Below, piece by piece: positions 16,863 through 25,378 of a stretch of DNA of 64,000 bases (within the stretch, counting starts at the first letter, position 1; every line of letters starts with the position of its first letter). Under the pieces are notes generated by a model. It had not been told where the DNA came from. It made no database searches and saw only the letters and a program-made list of their open reading frames with translations. Position numbers and translations under genes: made by a program. Source of the stretch: Streptomyces sp. XD-27 (lineage in GTDB: Bacteria > Actinomycetota > Actinomycetes > Streptomycetales > Streptomycetaceae); assembly GCF_030553055.1 (NCBI RefSeq), contig NZ_CP130713.1, positions 1,612,001 through 1,676,000 on the forward strand. Reading direction: 5' to 3'.

Positions 16863-18368
16863 TCAGGAACCGCCGGTGTGCACCTGGAACGCCGCGCGGC
16901 GGACCGCCTTGGCGAGCACCGGGTCCGGGTGCGCGGCGGCGAGGGCCACCAGCACCTGCACGGTGCGCGGGTGGCCGACGGCGCGTACCTCCTCCAGAAG
17001 CGCGGGGACGGTGCCCTGCACGGCGCTCTCCAGGTGCCGGACCAGCAACGGGCTCTCCCCGTGGTCGGCGACGGCCGCCGCGGTGTCCACCCACAGCCAG
17101 GTGGCCTCCTCGCGGGTGAGCACCCGCAGGGTGTCCTCCGGGTCGCCGCCTTCGAGCTCGGCGAGCCAGAGCAGCGCGTACGGGCGCAGGAACGGCTCGT
17201 CGACGACGGCGCGCACGGCGGGCTCGGCGGGCGCGCCGACCACACGCAGCGCTTCGAAGGCGAGGCCGCGCAGCAGCGCGTCATCGCCGCGCGCGGCGTC
17301 GAGGAGCTCGGTGACGGCGCTGCCCGCCGGGCGGGCCGCGAGCCAGGCCCGGTACTCGGCGCGGGCGGGGCCCGGGGTGAGCCGGGCGCAGCCGCGGAGC
17401 ATGTCGGCGGCGGACTGCTCGATGTTTCCGGCGGGGCTCTGCGCGGCGACGCAGATCTGCTCCAGCTTGACCCACACCGCCCAGTTGCCGAGCGGGGTGA
17501 GCACGGCCTCGCGCCGATCATGGGCCGTGCCGGGGCCGGGGACCGGGCGGACCACGAGGGAGCCGACGGAGGCCAGCGCGTCCAGGGCCCAGTCCAGGAG
17601 CGCGGCCAGGGTTCCGGCCGCGTCACCGGGCGCCGCGGGCTCACCGCCATCCGGGCGCGGGGCCGCCGGGGAGTCACCCGCGCGGGGGGCCGCGGCCGGC
17701 GCGGCTTCGGCGCCCGCCCTGCCGCCCTCGCCGCCCTCGCCGCCGGGTGCGGGAGCCGCGGCGTACGGCACCTCGCAGCGCTCCGTACGGAGTTCCGCGA
17801 CCCGCTGTTCCAGCATGTCCAGCAGGACCGGCAGTTGTACCGGGCCCGCCGACAACTGGAGCAGGGAGAGCAACTGCGGTACGGCCTCGACCACTTCCGC
17901 CACCGCGGCGGGTTCGGCGTCCTCCGGCGCGGGACGGGCCAGGGACCAGGCGTCCAGGAGCGCCACCCAGCCGCGCAGCACGGCGGTGTCGTCGCGGTCC
18001 CACGCCCGGAGCCGCCAGCCGGGGCGGGCGGTGTTCCCGTGCGGTTCCACGAGCCCGACGAGCCGGGCGCGGTCCCACTCGGCCCGCACCTGCTCCGGGG
18101 TGCCGCCCAGGGCGGCGGCGGCCCGTTCGGCGGCCTCGGCGGAGAGCGTGCCGGGCGCGCCCCGCTCTGTGGCCCAGCGGGCGACCCGTACCGCACCGGC
18201 GAGTTGCGCCCGGGCCTGCCGGGCGAGTTCCCCCGGCAGCGGGGTGCCCTCGGGCGGGCGCGGGGCCGGGCGCTTGGCGCCGCGGGGTGCCATGCCCCGG
18301 CGGGCAGCGGCGATCGGCTGGTGGGGGACGAGTCGGAGCCGGGAGTCGCGCGGAGTACGGGACGTCAC
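16863..18368 (-). CDS. uncharacterised helical-repeat-like protein (paralogue of 52743-54347)
   Basis: The protein of about 501 residues has no motif I recognise. The N-terminal part (ELARQARAQLAGAVRVARW) and an early segment LGGTPEQVRAEWDRARLVGLVE look like a winged-helix-like helical region. An Ala/Gly/Pro-rich linker covers residues about 225-275. The C-terminal 220 residues read as HEAT-like helical pairs (LLRGLAFEALRVVG, PAVRAVVDEPFLRPYALLWLAE), ending HPDPVLAKAVRRAAFQVH. The protein at 52743-54347 has the same order and a near-matching start (AVRLARW) and end (HPDKKTAKEARKAAFKA), so the two are distant paralogues. GTG 18368 (VTSRTPRDSRL) is the most likely start; ribosome site weak. Confidence 0.7.
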   Translation of the reverse strand: MTSRTPRDSRLRLVPHQPIAAARRGMAPRGAKRPAPRPPEGTPLPGELARQARAQLAGAVRVARWATERGAPGTLSAEAAERAAAALGGTPEQVRAEWDRARLVGLVEPHGNTARPGWRLRAWDRDDTAVLRGWVALLDAWSLARPAPEDAEPAAVAEVVEAVPQLLSLLQLSAGPVQLPVLLDMLEQRVAELRTERCEVPYAAAPAPGGEGGEGGRAGAEAAPAAAPRAGDSPAAPRPDGGEPAAPGDAAGTLAALLDWALDALASVGSLVVRPVPGPGTAHDRREAVLTPLGNWAVWVKLEQICVAAQSPAGNIEQSAADMLRGCARLTPGPARAEYRAWLAARPAGSAVTELLDAARGDDALLRGLAFEALRVVGAPAEPAVRAVVDEPFLRPYALLWLAELEGGDPEDTLRVLTREEATWLWVDTAAAVADHGESPLLVRHLESAVQGTVPALLEEVRAVGHPRTVQVLVALAAAHPDPVLAKAVRRAAFQVHTGGS

Positions 18369-18513
18369 GGGCTCAGTCTCGCCGCTGACGGCCCGAAAGC
18401 CCAATCGGAACCCGTCCGGCGGATTTCCCGGCCGCCGCCGGGACGCTACGGCCGATCCGCGGTCGCCGCGCCGGGCCCGTGTGCGCGCCGGCCGCGCCCG
18501 CGGTTCGCGCACG

Positions 18514-19665
18514 CTACATCAGCGGTGTCAGGAACCGCCTCAGCGTCTCTTCGTAGCCGGGCGGGTCGGCGTTCCACATGGCGGCGTGCGGAGCGTGCGG
18601 AACGGTGTGAAGGGTGACCAGGTCGGTGCGGAGCCGGGCCAGTTGGCGCGACGGACCCCAGGGCGCGAGGGTGTCGTCCGGCCCGTGCAGGATCAGCGTC
18701 GGCACGGACAGCTGCCCGGGGTCCACGTGGTCGGAGCCGGGGGGCTGCGGGCCCGCGTGCCCGGCGCGGCCCCGCGGCCGGAGGCGCCCGTGGGCGGCCC
18801 GGACCGCCAGCGGCAGCAGCGCGGTGGGGACCCGGTAGGCGGCGAGGGCGCGCACGGTGGCCTGCCAGTCGAGCACCGGCGAATCCAGCACCAGCCCGGT
18901 GATCCGGTGCCGCAGCGCGGAGTCGGCGGCGGTGCGCAGCGCCATCGAGGCGCCGGTGGACCAGCCGTAGAGGACCACGCGCCGGGCGCCGTACCGCACG
19001 GCGTAGCGGACGGCGGCGTCCACGTCGTGCCACTCGGCGTCGCCGAGGTAGCCGGCGCCCTGGGAGGTACGGGGGGCGCCGGGGTCGCCGCGGTAGGCGA
19101 GGTCGAGGACGGGGAAGCGGTGCCGGTGCAGGAAGGGCAGGACCACCATGGGGTGTTCGCGGGTGGCGCCCAGGCCGTGCACGGTGATCACCCAGGTGGC
19201 GCGGGCGCCGGGGACGAACCAGGCGGGCAGCGCGCCGAGTTCGCCGGGGACGTCGACGTCGGCGTGGTCCAGGCCGAGGGCGTCGCGGGGGTTGCCGGCG
19301 TACACCTGCGGGGTCAGCCGCACCCGGGCGCCGGGGGCCAGCGCGCCGTGGGTGATCCGCTCCAGGCGGCGGACCACGCAGTCGACGGGGTGCGGGACGT
19401 CGGTGAGGACCGGGCCGACGACGGCGTGGACGTCCTGCCCGGTGATCCCGTAGCGCCCGGGGCGCTGCGCGGCGAAGCTGCGGGTCAGGGTGATCCGGCC
19501 GTCACCGGCGGCGTGCACGGTGAGCGGCGGGTCGTGGGGCAGGGGCCGGTCCGGGGTGGGCCTGAGCGCGGCGTCGCCGGCGTACCGTCCGGCCGCCAGC
19601 GCGGCCGCTCCGGCACCGATCAGGGTGGTGGCGGCCGCGGCCGCCGCGGTACGCAGGCGCACCAC
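18514..19665 (-). CDS. alpha/beta hydrolase
   Basis: The protein of about 383 residues begins with a hydrophobic segment (AAAAAATTLIGAGAAALAAG) that is either a signal anchor or a membrane helix, followed by a beta-rich N-domain and an alpha/beta hydrolase core. The nucleophile elbow is GWSTGASMALR (GxSxG), the acid is in LILHGPDDTLAPW and the histidine in VPHAPHAAMW. It probably cleaves an ester or acts as an esterase/lipase outside the membrane. The start is one of two adjacent GTGs at 19665 and 19662; neither has a strong ribosome site. It is divergent from the phosphate transporter gene across 382 bases. Confidence 0.8.
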   Translation of the reverse strand: MVRLRTAAAAAATTLIGAGAAALAAGRYAGDAALRPTPDRPLPHDPPLTVHAAGDGRITLTRSFAAQRPGRYGITGQDVHAVVGPVLTDVPHPVDCVVRRLERITHGALAPGARVRLTPQVYAGNPRDALGLDHADVDVPGELGALPAWFVPGARATWVITVHGLGATREHPMVVLPFLHRHRFPVLDLAYRGDPGAPRTSQGAGYLGDAEWHDVDAAVRYAVRYGARRVVLYGWSTGASMALRTAADSALRHRITGLVLDSPVLDWQATVRALAAYRVPTALLPLAVRAAHGRLRPRGRAGHAGPQPPGSDHVDPGQLSVPTLILHGPDDTLAPWGPSRQLARLRTDLVTLHTVPHAPHAAMWNADPPGYEETLRRFLTPLM

Positions 19666-19700
19666 ATCAGTGTGGGCGCGGACGGGGGAAGCGGCCAGCG

Positions 19701-19781
19701 GACGTCCCCGCGCGGGTGACGGCGCGGTCTCGCCACCGGCTTCGGCCGTACGGGGCGCTCGACGTCCCCGCGCGGGTGACG
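19701..19781. repeat. two 21-base direct repeats, 60 bases apart
   Basis: Both copies read GACGTCCCCGCGCGGGTGAC plus G, at 19701-19721 and 19761-19781, with the self-complementary core CCCGCGCGGG. The 60-base period is close to six helical turns, so both would face the same side of the DNA. Confidence 0.7.
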
Positions 19782-19978
19782 CCGCGGGCACCGGGACCGC
19801 GCGCCGGGACCGCGCACCGGCCCGCCCGGCCAGTCAGACCCGCCAGGATCGTCAGGCTCCGCCCGGCCCGCGAGGCGCCGTCACCTATGTCACATGCGTC
19901 ACTTCCGCCCCGGATTACCGCAGGCGCACGTGATCTGTCGCACGCCCCCTCGGCCGCGTCACCACCAGGCCCGACCCA

Positions 19979-20000
19979 GTTCACCTTCCGTTCACCCTGT
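19979..20000 (+). promoter_or_regulatory. PHO box (PhoP site) upstream of the phosphate transporter
   Basis: Two 11-base units, GTTCACCTTCC and GTTCACCCTGT, follow each other directly. This matches the direct-repeat GTTCACC pattern of Streptomyces PhoP sites. It lies 47 bases before the ATG, with a TACGGT element between. Confidence 0.7.
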
Positions 20001-20047
20001 ATCCCTACGGTCGCCGTGCCACTGACACCGAACGATTGCCTGGGTGA

Positions 20048-21310
20048 ATGGAACACATCACGCTTCTCATCGGGATCGTGATCATCACGGCCTTGGTGTT
20101 CGACTTTACGAACGGCTTCCACGACACGGCCAACGCCATGGCCACCACCATCTCCACGGGCGCGCTCAAGCCCAAGACGGCGGTCGCGATGTCGGCGGTG
20201 CTGAACCTCGTCGGCGCCTTCCTGTCCGTCGAAGTCGCCGCGACCATCTCCAAGGGCATCATCGACGAATCCGGGATCCAGCCCGAAGTGATCTTCGCCG
20301 GGTTGGTGGGTGCGATCATCTGGAACCTGCTGACCTGGCTCGCGGGGCTCCCCTCCAGTTCCTCCCACGCACTGTTCGGCGGTCTGATCGGCGCGACCGT
20401 CGCCTCGGTCGGCTTCGGTGCCGTGCACGGCGACGAGGTCGTCATGAAGGTCCTGATCCCGGCCGTCGCCGCGCCGGTCGTGGCGGGCCTCGCCACCCTG
20501 CTGGCCACCCGGCTGACCTACGCCGCGTCCCGGAAGACCGACCCCGAGGCCAGCGCAAAGGGCTACCGGGCCGGGCAGATCGCCTCGGCCGGGCTGGTCT
20601 CCCTGGCCCACGGCACCAATGACGCGCAGAAGACCATGGGTGTGATGACCCTGGCGCTGATCACCGGCGGCGCGCTGGCCCCGGACTCGGACCCGCCGCT
20701 GTGGGTCATCGCCTCGGCCGGTATCGCCATCGCGCTCGGTACGTACCTGGGCGGCTGGCGGATCATCCGCACGATGGGCAAGGGCATCACGGACATCCAG
20801 CCGCCGCAGGGCTTCGCCGCCCAGTCCGGCGCCGCGGTGACCATCCTGGCCTCCTCCCACATCGGGTTCGCGCTCTCCACCACCCAGGTCTGCTCCGGCG
20901 CCGTGATGGGCGCGGGGCTCGGCCGCAAGGGCGGTGTGGTGCGCTGGTCGACCGCGGGCCGGATGGCCGCCGCCTGGGTGCTGACCCTGCCGGCCGCCGG
21001 TCTGGTCGGTGCCGCGGCCGCACTGCTGGCGAAGCAGGGCGACTGGGGCGTCACCGCCGTCGCGATCCTGGCGGGCGCCGCCTGCGCCGCGATCTGGGTG
21101 GCCTCGCGCCGCAAGCCGGTGGACCACACCAACGTCAACGACACCGGTGTGGACGCGGCCGAGCCCGCGGGCGTCGTCACCACCGCGCTCCAGGCGGTCG
21201 CCCCGCCGCCGGCCGGGCCGGTGGCCCCGGCCGCCGCGGACCAGCCGTCCGAGGCCCCGGCACCCGCCGAGCCGGTCTCTCCCGCCCCCGCCGCGCAGGC
21301 GACGGCCTGA
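20048..21310 (+). CDS. pit: inorganic phosphate transporter, PiT family
   Basis: This 420-residue membrane protein imports phosphate, normally as a metal-phosphate complex coupled to protons. Both PHO4 repeats are visible: DFTNGFHDTANAMATTI near residue 15 and LAHGTNDAQKTMGVM near 187, each starting a bundle of membrane helices, with about ten helices in all. The last 50 residues are an Ala/Pro-rich cytoplasmic tail. No DUF47 partner (the usual pap gene) is next to it; instead a small membrane protein gene follows. A well-formed PHO box at 19979-20000 suggests control by PhoR-PhoP according to phosphate supply. Confidence 0.92.
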   Translation: MEHITLLIGIVIITALVFDFTNGFHDTANAMATTISTGALKPKTAVAMSAVLNLVGAFLSVEVAATISKGIIDESGIQPEVIFAGLVGAIIWNLLTWLAGLPSSSSHALFGGLIGATVASVGFGAVHGDEVVMKVLIPAVAAPVVAGLATLLATRLTYAASRKTDPEASAKGYRAGQIASAGLVSLAHGTNDAQKTMGVMTLALITGGALAPDSDPPLWVIASAGIAIALGTYLGGWRIIRTMGKGITDIQPPQGFAAQSGAAVTILASSHIGFALSTTQVCSGAVMGAGLGRKGGVVRWSTAGRMAAAWVLTLPAAGLVGAAAALLAKQGDWGVTAVAILAGAACAAIWVASRRKPVDHTNVNDTGVDAAEPAGVVTTALQAVAPPPAGPVAPAAADQPSEAPAPAEPVSPAPAAQATA

Positions 21311-21338
21311 CGCCCCTCGGCAAGGTAAGGAAGCTTCC

Positions 21339-21596
21339 ATGAACATCGACTGGGCGGCTCTCGGCCAGGTCTTCGGCGTCAGCCTCGTGGTGACCGTGGC
21401 GATGGTCGGGGTCTTCACCCTCGGCATCGTCGGCACCTCCCGCACGCCGCAGCGCGAAGGGCAGCCGGAGGGCGCGGTGGCCGCGACCTCCGGCTCCGCC
21501 GGCACGTCCGCCGTCGCACGCACCCTCGGGTACGCCTGCTACGCGGTGTGCGCGGCGGTCGTCGCCTACGGCATCAACCTCATCGTCAACGGCTGA
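21339..21596 (+). CDS. small membrane protein following the phosphate transporter
   Basis: The 85-residue protein has two helices (LGQVFGVSLVVTVAMVGVFTLGIV and YACYAVCAAVVAYGINLIV) with a polar loop of about 30 residues between them. ATG 21339 has a TAAGGAAG ribosome site. The 28-base gap from the transporter and the same orientation make it a likely operon partner, and this pairing is common in Streptomyces. Its biochemical role is unknown; it may stabilise or regulate the transporter. Confidence 0.78.
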   Translation: MNIDWAALGQVFGVSLVVTVAMVGVFTLGIVGTSRTPQREGQPEGAVAATSGSAGTSAVARTLGYACYAVCAAVVAYGINLIVNG

Positions 21597-21620
21597 CGGC
21601 CACCCGCGCCGCAGCCCCTC

Positions 21621-21648
21621 GTGCCCCGGGACACCCGTCCCGGGGCAC
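21621..21648 (+). terminator. strong hairpin after the pit operon
   Basis: GTGCCCCGGGAC and GTCCCGGGGCAC pair perfectly over 12 bases round an ACCC loop, 24 bases after the stop codon of the small membrane protein and before the riboswitch. Confidence 0.75.
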
Positions 21649-21707
21649 ACCCGCATGCCGGGCCGCGGGCGAGATGCCCAGGTCAAGAGTGAGTTGACGG
21701 CCGTTCC

Positions 21708-21934
21708 CGCAGCATGGTGGACTGCCGAGGCCAAACGGCGGCAGGAGAGGAAGCCGGTGCGAGTCCGGCGCGGTCCCGCCACTGTCACCGGGGAGCGCTC
21801 CCCCACCGTGAGCCGAGGTCACAGGCCACAGGTCACGGCTCGTCGTTACGGGACCGCCACGCGCGGTCCGCGTCACGCGGGCCGGAAGGCCGGGGGAAGC
21901 GCCGATCCGGGAGCCAGGAGACTCTCACCGCCGG
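21708..21934 (+). ncRNA. cobalamin (B12) riboswitch
   Basis: The conserved core is present: GAAGCCGGTGCGAGTCCGGC at about 21750, CGGTCCCGCCACTGTCACC next to it, and the B12 box GAGCCAGGAGACTCTC at 21911-21926. Between them lies the variable stem region. Edges are approximate. On binding adenosylcobalamin it should switch off the cobalamin genes downstream. A small hairpin (CAGGG/CCCTG, 21946-21961) follows and may be part of the switch. The first frame after it is a short ORF at 21979 with its own ribosome site, then cobD. Confidence 0.88.
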
Positions 21935-21978
21935 TTACGTCGAGCCAGGGCGCGGACCCTGAGTGAGGACACAACGCC

Positions 21979-22188
21979 ATGCCCGGCACCGTCATGCCGC
22001 CGCCCGCCTGCGCGGCTCCGCCGACCGCGGCCTTCTCGGCCTCGGGCTTCCCGACCTCGGCGCTCCCGGCCACGGCGTTCACGACCGCGGACCTCCCGAC
22101 CGGGACTCTCTCCGCCGCGGTCCTCACGCCCCTGGTATCCGGCGCCGCCTCCTGCCGAGCGGCCCACCGAGGCGTGACGGCGGGCTGA
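21979..22188 (+). CDS. short ORF between the B12 riboswitch and cobD (possible leader)
   Basis: This 69-codon frame starts at ATG 21979, with GAGGACA as ribosome site 8 bases before, and ends TGA 4 bases before the cobD ATG. Composition is low complexity: Ala, Pro, Thr and Ser dominate (FSASGFPTSALPATAFTT) with no membrane segment or known motif. Its position right behind the riboswitch and tight gap to cobD suggest that ribosomes loaded here reinitiate at cobD, so it may be a leader whose translation is what the riboswitch controls. It might also be an unimportant frame. Evidence is placement and ribosome site only. Confidence 0.4.
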   Translation: MPGTVMPPPACAAPPTAAFSASGFPTSALPATAFTTADLPTGTLSAAVLTPLVSGAASCRAAHRGVTAG

Positions 22189-22192
22189 GGCG

Positions 22193-23290
22193 ATGCGCGC
22201 CGACCACGCCGTGTCCTTCGCGAGCGGCGCCGCCCTCGGCTTCGCGTGCGACCTGGCCTTCGGCGATCCGCGCCGCGGCCATCCCGTGGCCGCCTTCGGA
22301 CGGGCCGCCGCCGCCGTCGAGCGGCGGCTCTGGCACGACCACCGGGGCTACGGGGCGCTCCACACGCTGCTGTGCGCGGGCGGGGCGGCCGCCGGTGCCG
22401 CGTTGCTGACCCGTACCGTACGGCTGCCCGCCGCCGGACCGGCCCGCACCGCCACCGGACCGGGGCGCACCGCCACCCCCGGCCCTTCCTCCTCCCCCGC
22501 CGCACGGTCCCTGTCCCGGGCCGCCGACATCGCGCTGACCGCCGCCGCCACCTGGTCCGTGCTGGGCGGCACGTCGCTGCGCCGCGAGGCCCTCGCCATC
22601 GGTGACGCGCTCGCCGCCGGCGACCTGGCCGCCGCCCGGGCGCGGCTGCCGCACCTGTGCGGGCGCGACCCGCAGGCGCTGGACGGGCAGCAGATCGCGC
22701 GCGCGGTTGTGGAGTCGGTGGCCGAGAACACCTCCGACGCGGTCGTCGGCGCCCTGGTGTGGGGGGCGATCGGCGGCGTACCGGGGCTGGTGGGCTTCCG
22801 CGCCGTCAACACCCTGGACGCCATGGTGGGCCACAAGTCGCCGCGCCACCGGCGGTTCGGCTGGGCGTCGGCCCGGCTGGACGACGTCGCCGGGTGGCCG
22901 GGCGCCCGGCTCACCGCGGCGCTGGCCACCGTCGCCGGGCCGGACCCGCGCGGCGCGCGGCGCGTGTGGCGCGCGGACGGCGGCACGCACCCGAGCCCCA
23001 ACGCGGGCCCCGTGGAGGCGTCCTTCGCGGGCGCGCTGGGGGTGCGGCTCGGTGGCACCCTCGCCTACGGCGGCCGGGTGGAGCACCGGCCCGTACTGAA
23101 CGCCCACGGGCGGCCGGTGGAGGTCCCCGACATCGCGCGCGCGGCCCGACTGTCGCGCCGGGTGGGAGCGCTGGCGCTGGCCACGTCCGTCGCGGGACGG
23201 CTGGCGGTCTGCGCCCTGCGGTCGGCCCTCTCGGACGGCGGCCGACGAACGGTACGGCCGAAGGCGGCTGGACCGGGGGCCGCCGGATGA
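22193..23290 (+). CDS. cobD: adenosylcobinamide-phosphate synthase CobD/CbiB
   Basis: The 365-residue integral membrane protein attaches aminopropanol phosphate to adenosylcobyric acid. Family motifs are clear: FGDPRRGHPVAAFGR near residue 22, ARAVVESVAENTSDAVVGALVWGAIGG near 170, then FRAVNTLDAMVGHKSPRHRRFGWASARLDDV, and PNAGPVEASFAGALGVRLGG near 265. Membrane segments fall between these. It is the first recognised structural gene behind the B12 riboswitch, separated from the short leader ORF by 4 bases. The product works with threonine-phosphate decarboxylase CobC, encoded at the end of the same cluster. Confidence 0.9.
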   Translation: MRADHAVSFASGAALGFACDLAFGDPRRGHPVAAFGRAAAAVERRLWHDHRGYGALHTLLCAGGAAAGAALLTRTVRLPAAGPARTATGPGRTATPGPSSSPAARSLSRAADIALTAAATWSVLGGTSLRREALAIGDALAAGDLAAARARLPHLCGRDPQALDGQQIARAVVESVAENTSDAVVGALVWGAIGGVPGLVGFRAVNTLDAMVGHKSPRHRRFGWASARLDDVAGWPGARLTAALATVAGPDPRGARRVWRADGGTHPSPNAGPVEASFAGALGVRLGGTLAYGGRVEHRPVLNAHGRPVEVPDIARAARLSRRVGALALATSVAGRLAVCALRSALSDGGRRTVRPKAAGPGAAG

Positions 23291-23807
23291 GCGGCCACGC
23301 GCACCAGGACGCGCGCCAGAGCACCGGCGCCCGCGTCGGGCAGGCGTCCGGCGGGGCGTGCCTCTCCCGACGGACGCGGCGACCGCGAGGAGCGGTCGCC
23401 CGGCCACGGCAGGTGGCGGCGAGCGGCCGCCGGGAAGGACGCGGCCCGAGCGGCCCCGGCGATGCGGCGCGGTGCCGTCCCGAGCCCCGCACAGGCGCCG
23501 GGAGCAGGCCGTACGCCGCCCCGTCGGCCAACGCGTATGCGCGGGCGCGGGCGGCCTCATGGTCCGCCCGCAACGGGGCGCGGCGCGCTCCGCGCGCTCG
23601 CGCCGTCCGACCCAGGCGCCCCGCGCAGTGGGGCGCGCCGTACGCCTCGCACGCGCCGTACGCCTCTTGTACGCGCGCCGCGCAGGCGAACGCCGCGCTC
23701 ACGCAGTACGCGTCCGGGCCGCGTGCCGCGATGCCGCGCCGGGCATGGTCTACCGCGGGCGGCGCCCCGCACACAGCGCGGCCGGCGGCCGCGGGAAGGG
23801 GGACCCT
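23291..23807 (+). other. 517-base gap between cobD and cobQ, no convincing gene
   Basis: Every long frame here reads as Arg/Ala/Gly-rich protein of the kind seen in wrong frames of GC-rich DNA. The cobQ frame is open back to 23358, but the upstream part is not protein-like. Two direct copies of GCGCCGTACGCCTC lie 18 bases apart (23635-23648, 23653-23666). GGGAAGGGGG at the right edge is the cobQ ribosome site. Confidence 0.5.
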
Positions 23808-25337
23808 ATGAGCGGCGGCCGAAGCCGCCTCGGCGGTGGCCTGCTGGTCGCGGGGACGACCTCGGACGCGGGCAAGAGCGTGGTGACGGCGGGCATCTGC
23901 CGGTGGCTGTCCCGCAAGGGCGTGTCCGTGGCGCCGTTCAAGGCGCAGAACATGTCGCTGAACTCGTTCGTCACCCGCGACGGCGCCGAGATCGGGCGGG
24001 CGCAGGCGATGCAGGCCGCGGCCGCGCGCGTGGAGCCGAGCGCCCTGATGAACCCCGTCCTGCTCAAGCCGGGCGGCGACCGCAGCAGCCAGGTGGTGCT
24101 GCTGGGCAAGCCGGTGGGCGAGCTGAGCGCGCGCGGCTACCACCAGGGGCGCCAGGAGGCGCTGTTCGGCACCGTCACCGAGTGCCTGGAGGAGCTGCGC
24201 CGCACCCATGACGCGGTGATCTGCGAGGGGGCGGGCAGCCCGGCCGAGATCAACCTGCGGCGCACCGACATCGTCAACATGGGCATCGCGCGGGCCGCTT
24301 CGCTGCCCGTGGTCGTCGTGGGCGACATCGACCGGGGCGGGGTGTTCGCGTCCTTCTTCGGTACGACGGCGCTGCTGTCGGCCGAGGACCAGCGGCACGT
24401 GGCGGGCTATCTGGTGAACAAGTTCCGCGGCGACGTGACGCTGCTGGAGCCGGGCTTGGACATGCTCCGCGACCTGACCGGGCGCCCCACGCTCGGCGTA
24501 CTGCCGTACGCGCACGGGCTCGGCATCGACGAGGAGGACGGGCTGCGCGTCTCGATGCGCGGGGCGGTCCGGGAGAGCGTCGTCGCGCCGCCGCACGGCG
24601 CGGACGTGCTGCGGGTCGCGGTCGCCGCCGTCCCCCTGATGTCGAACTTCACGGACGTGGACGCGCTGGCCGCCGAACCCGGCGTGATCGTACGGTTCGT
24701 GGACCGGCCGGAGGAGCTGGCCGACGCCGACCTGGTGGTGCTGCCGGGCACCCGCGGCACCGTACGGGCGCTGGCGTGGCTGCGGGAGCGCGGCCTGGCC
24801 GACGCGGTCGTACGGCGCGCCGCCGAGGGGCGGCCGGTGCTGGGCATCTGCGGCGGCTTCCAGATGCTCGCCGAACGGATCGAGGACGACGTCGAGTCGC
24901 GGGCCGGGACGGTCGACGGGCTCGGCCTGCTGCCGGCGCGGATCCGGTTCGCCGCCGGGAAGACCCTCGCGCGGCCGGTCGGGGAGGCCCTGGGCGAGCC
25001 GGTGGAGGGGTACGAGATCCACCACGGCGTCGCGGAAGTGGGCGGCGGCGACGAGGAGTTCCTGGACGGCTGCCGGGTCGGCCCGGTGTGGGGGACGCAC
25101 TGGCACGGCTCGCTGGAGAGCGACGGCTTCCGCCGGGCGTTCCTGCGGCGCGTCGCGGCGGACGCGGGCCGGGCCTTCGTCCCGGCGCCCGACACGTCCT
25201 TCGGCGCGCTGCGCGAGGAGCAGTTGGACCGGCTGGGCGATCTGATCGAGGAGCACGCGGACACGGACGCGCTGCTGCGGTTGATCGAGGACGGCGTGCC
25301 GCCGGGGCTGCGCTTCGTTCCACCGGGGGCGCCGTGA
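23808..25337 (+). CDS. cobQ: cobyric acid synthase CobQ
   Basis: The enzyme of about 509 residues amidates four side chains of adenosylcobyrinic acid a,c-diamide, using ATP and glutamine. The N-terminal ATPase half has the P-loop variant AGTTSDAGKSVV (residues 15-26), APFKAQNMSLNSFVT and CEGAGSPAEINL. The C-terminal glutamine amidotransferase half has Cys348 in GICGGFQML and the histidine region WGTHWHGSLE. ATG 23808 follows GGGAAGGGGG, which decides the start although the frame is open for another 450 bases upstream. It is separated from cobD by 517 bases without a gene, and from the chelatase gene by a palindromic repeat. Confidence 0.92.
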   Translation: MSGGRSRLGGGLLVAGTTSDAGKSVVTAGICRWLSRKGVSVAPFKAQNMSLNSFVTRDGAEIGRAQAMQAAAARVEPSALMNPVLLKPGGDRSSQVVLLGKPVGELSARGYHQGRQEALFGTVTECLEELRRTHDAVICEGAGSPAEINLRRTDIVNMGIARAASLPVVVVGDIDRGGVFASFFGTTALLSAEDQRHVAGYLVNKFRGDVTLLEPGLDMLRDLTGRPTLGVLPYAHGLGIDEEDGLRVSMRGAVRESVVAPPHGADVLRVAVAAVPLMSNFTDVDALAAEPGVIVRFVDRPEELADADLVVLPGTRGTVRALAWLRERGLADAVVRRAAEGRPVLGICGGFQMLAERIEDDVESRAGTVDGLGLLPARIRFAAGKTLARPVGEALGEPVEGYEIHHGVAEVGGGDEEFLDGCRVGPVWGTHWHGSLESDGFRRAFLRRVAADAGRAFVPAPDTSFGALREEQLDRLGDLIEEHADTDALLRLIEDGVPPGLRFVPPGAP

Positions 25338-25378
25338 GCGAGTGCGTCGCGCGGCACCCGAGGCTTGTTCCCCTACCC

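Larger units (their letters stand above)
19666..20047. other. divergent intergenic region with direct repeats and a PHO box
   Basis: The 382 bases between the alpha/beta hydrolase and the phosphate transporter hold two identical 21-base direct repeats exactly 60 bases apart (19701-19721 and 19761-19781) and, near the transporter, an 11-bp-periodic PHO-box-like site. No gene is supported. Confidence 0.6.

Noticed and set aside
15048..18617. Long open frame on the plus strand over the ABC-F gene and the HEAT-like gene (about 1,190 codons)
   Set aside because: Antisense shadow of two well-supported minus-strand genes; composition (Gly, Val, Glu, Arg, Gln) is that of the reverse frame of GC-rich coding DNA.
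19667..21523. Minus-strand frame over the phosphate transporter
   Set aside because: Antisense shadow; the plus strand codes a clear PiT transporter.
23358..23807. N-terminal extension of CobQ
   Set aside because: The frame is open, but the sequence is Arg/Ala-rich and not CobQ-like; the ribosome site just before 23808 decides the start.
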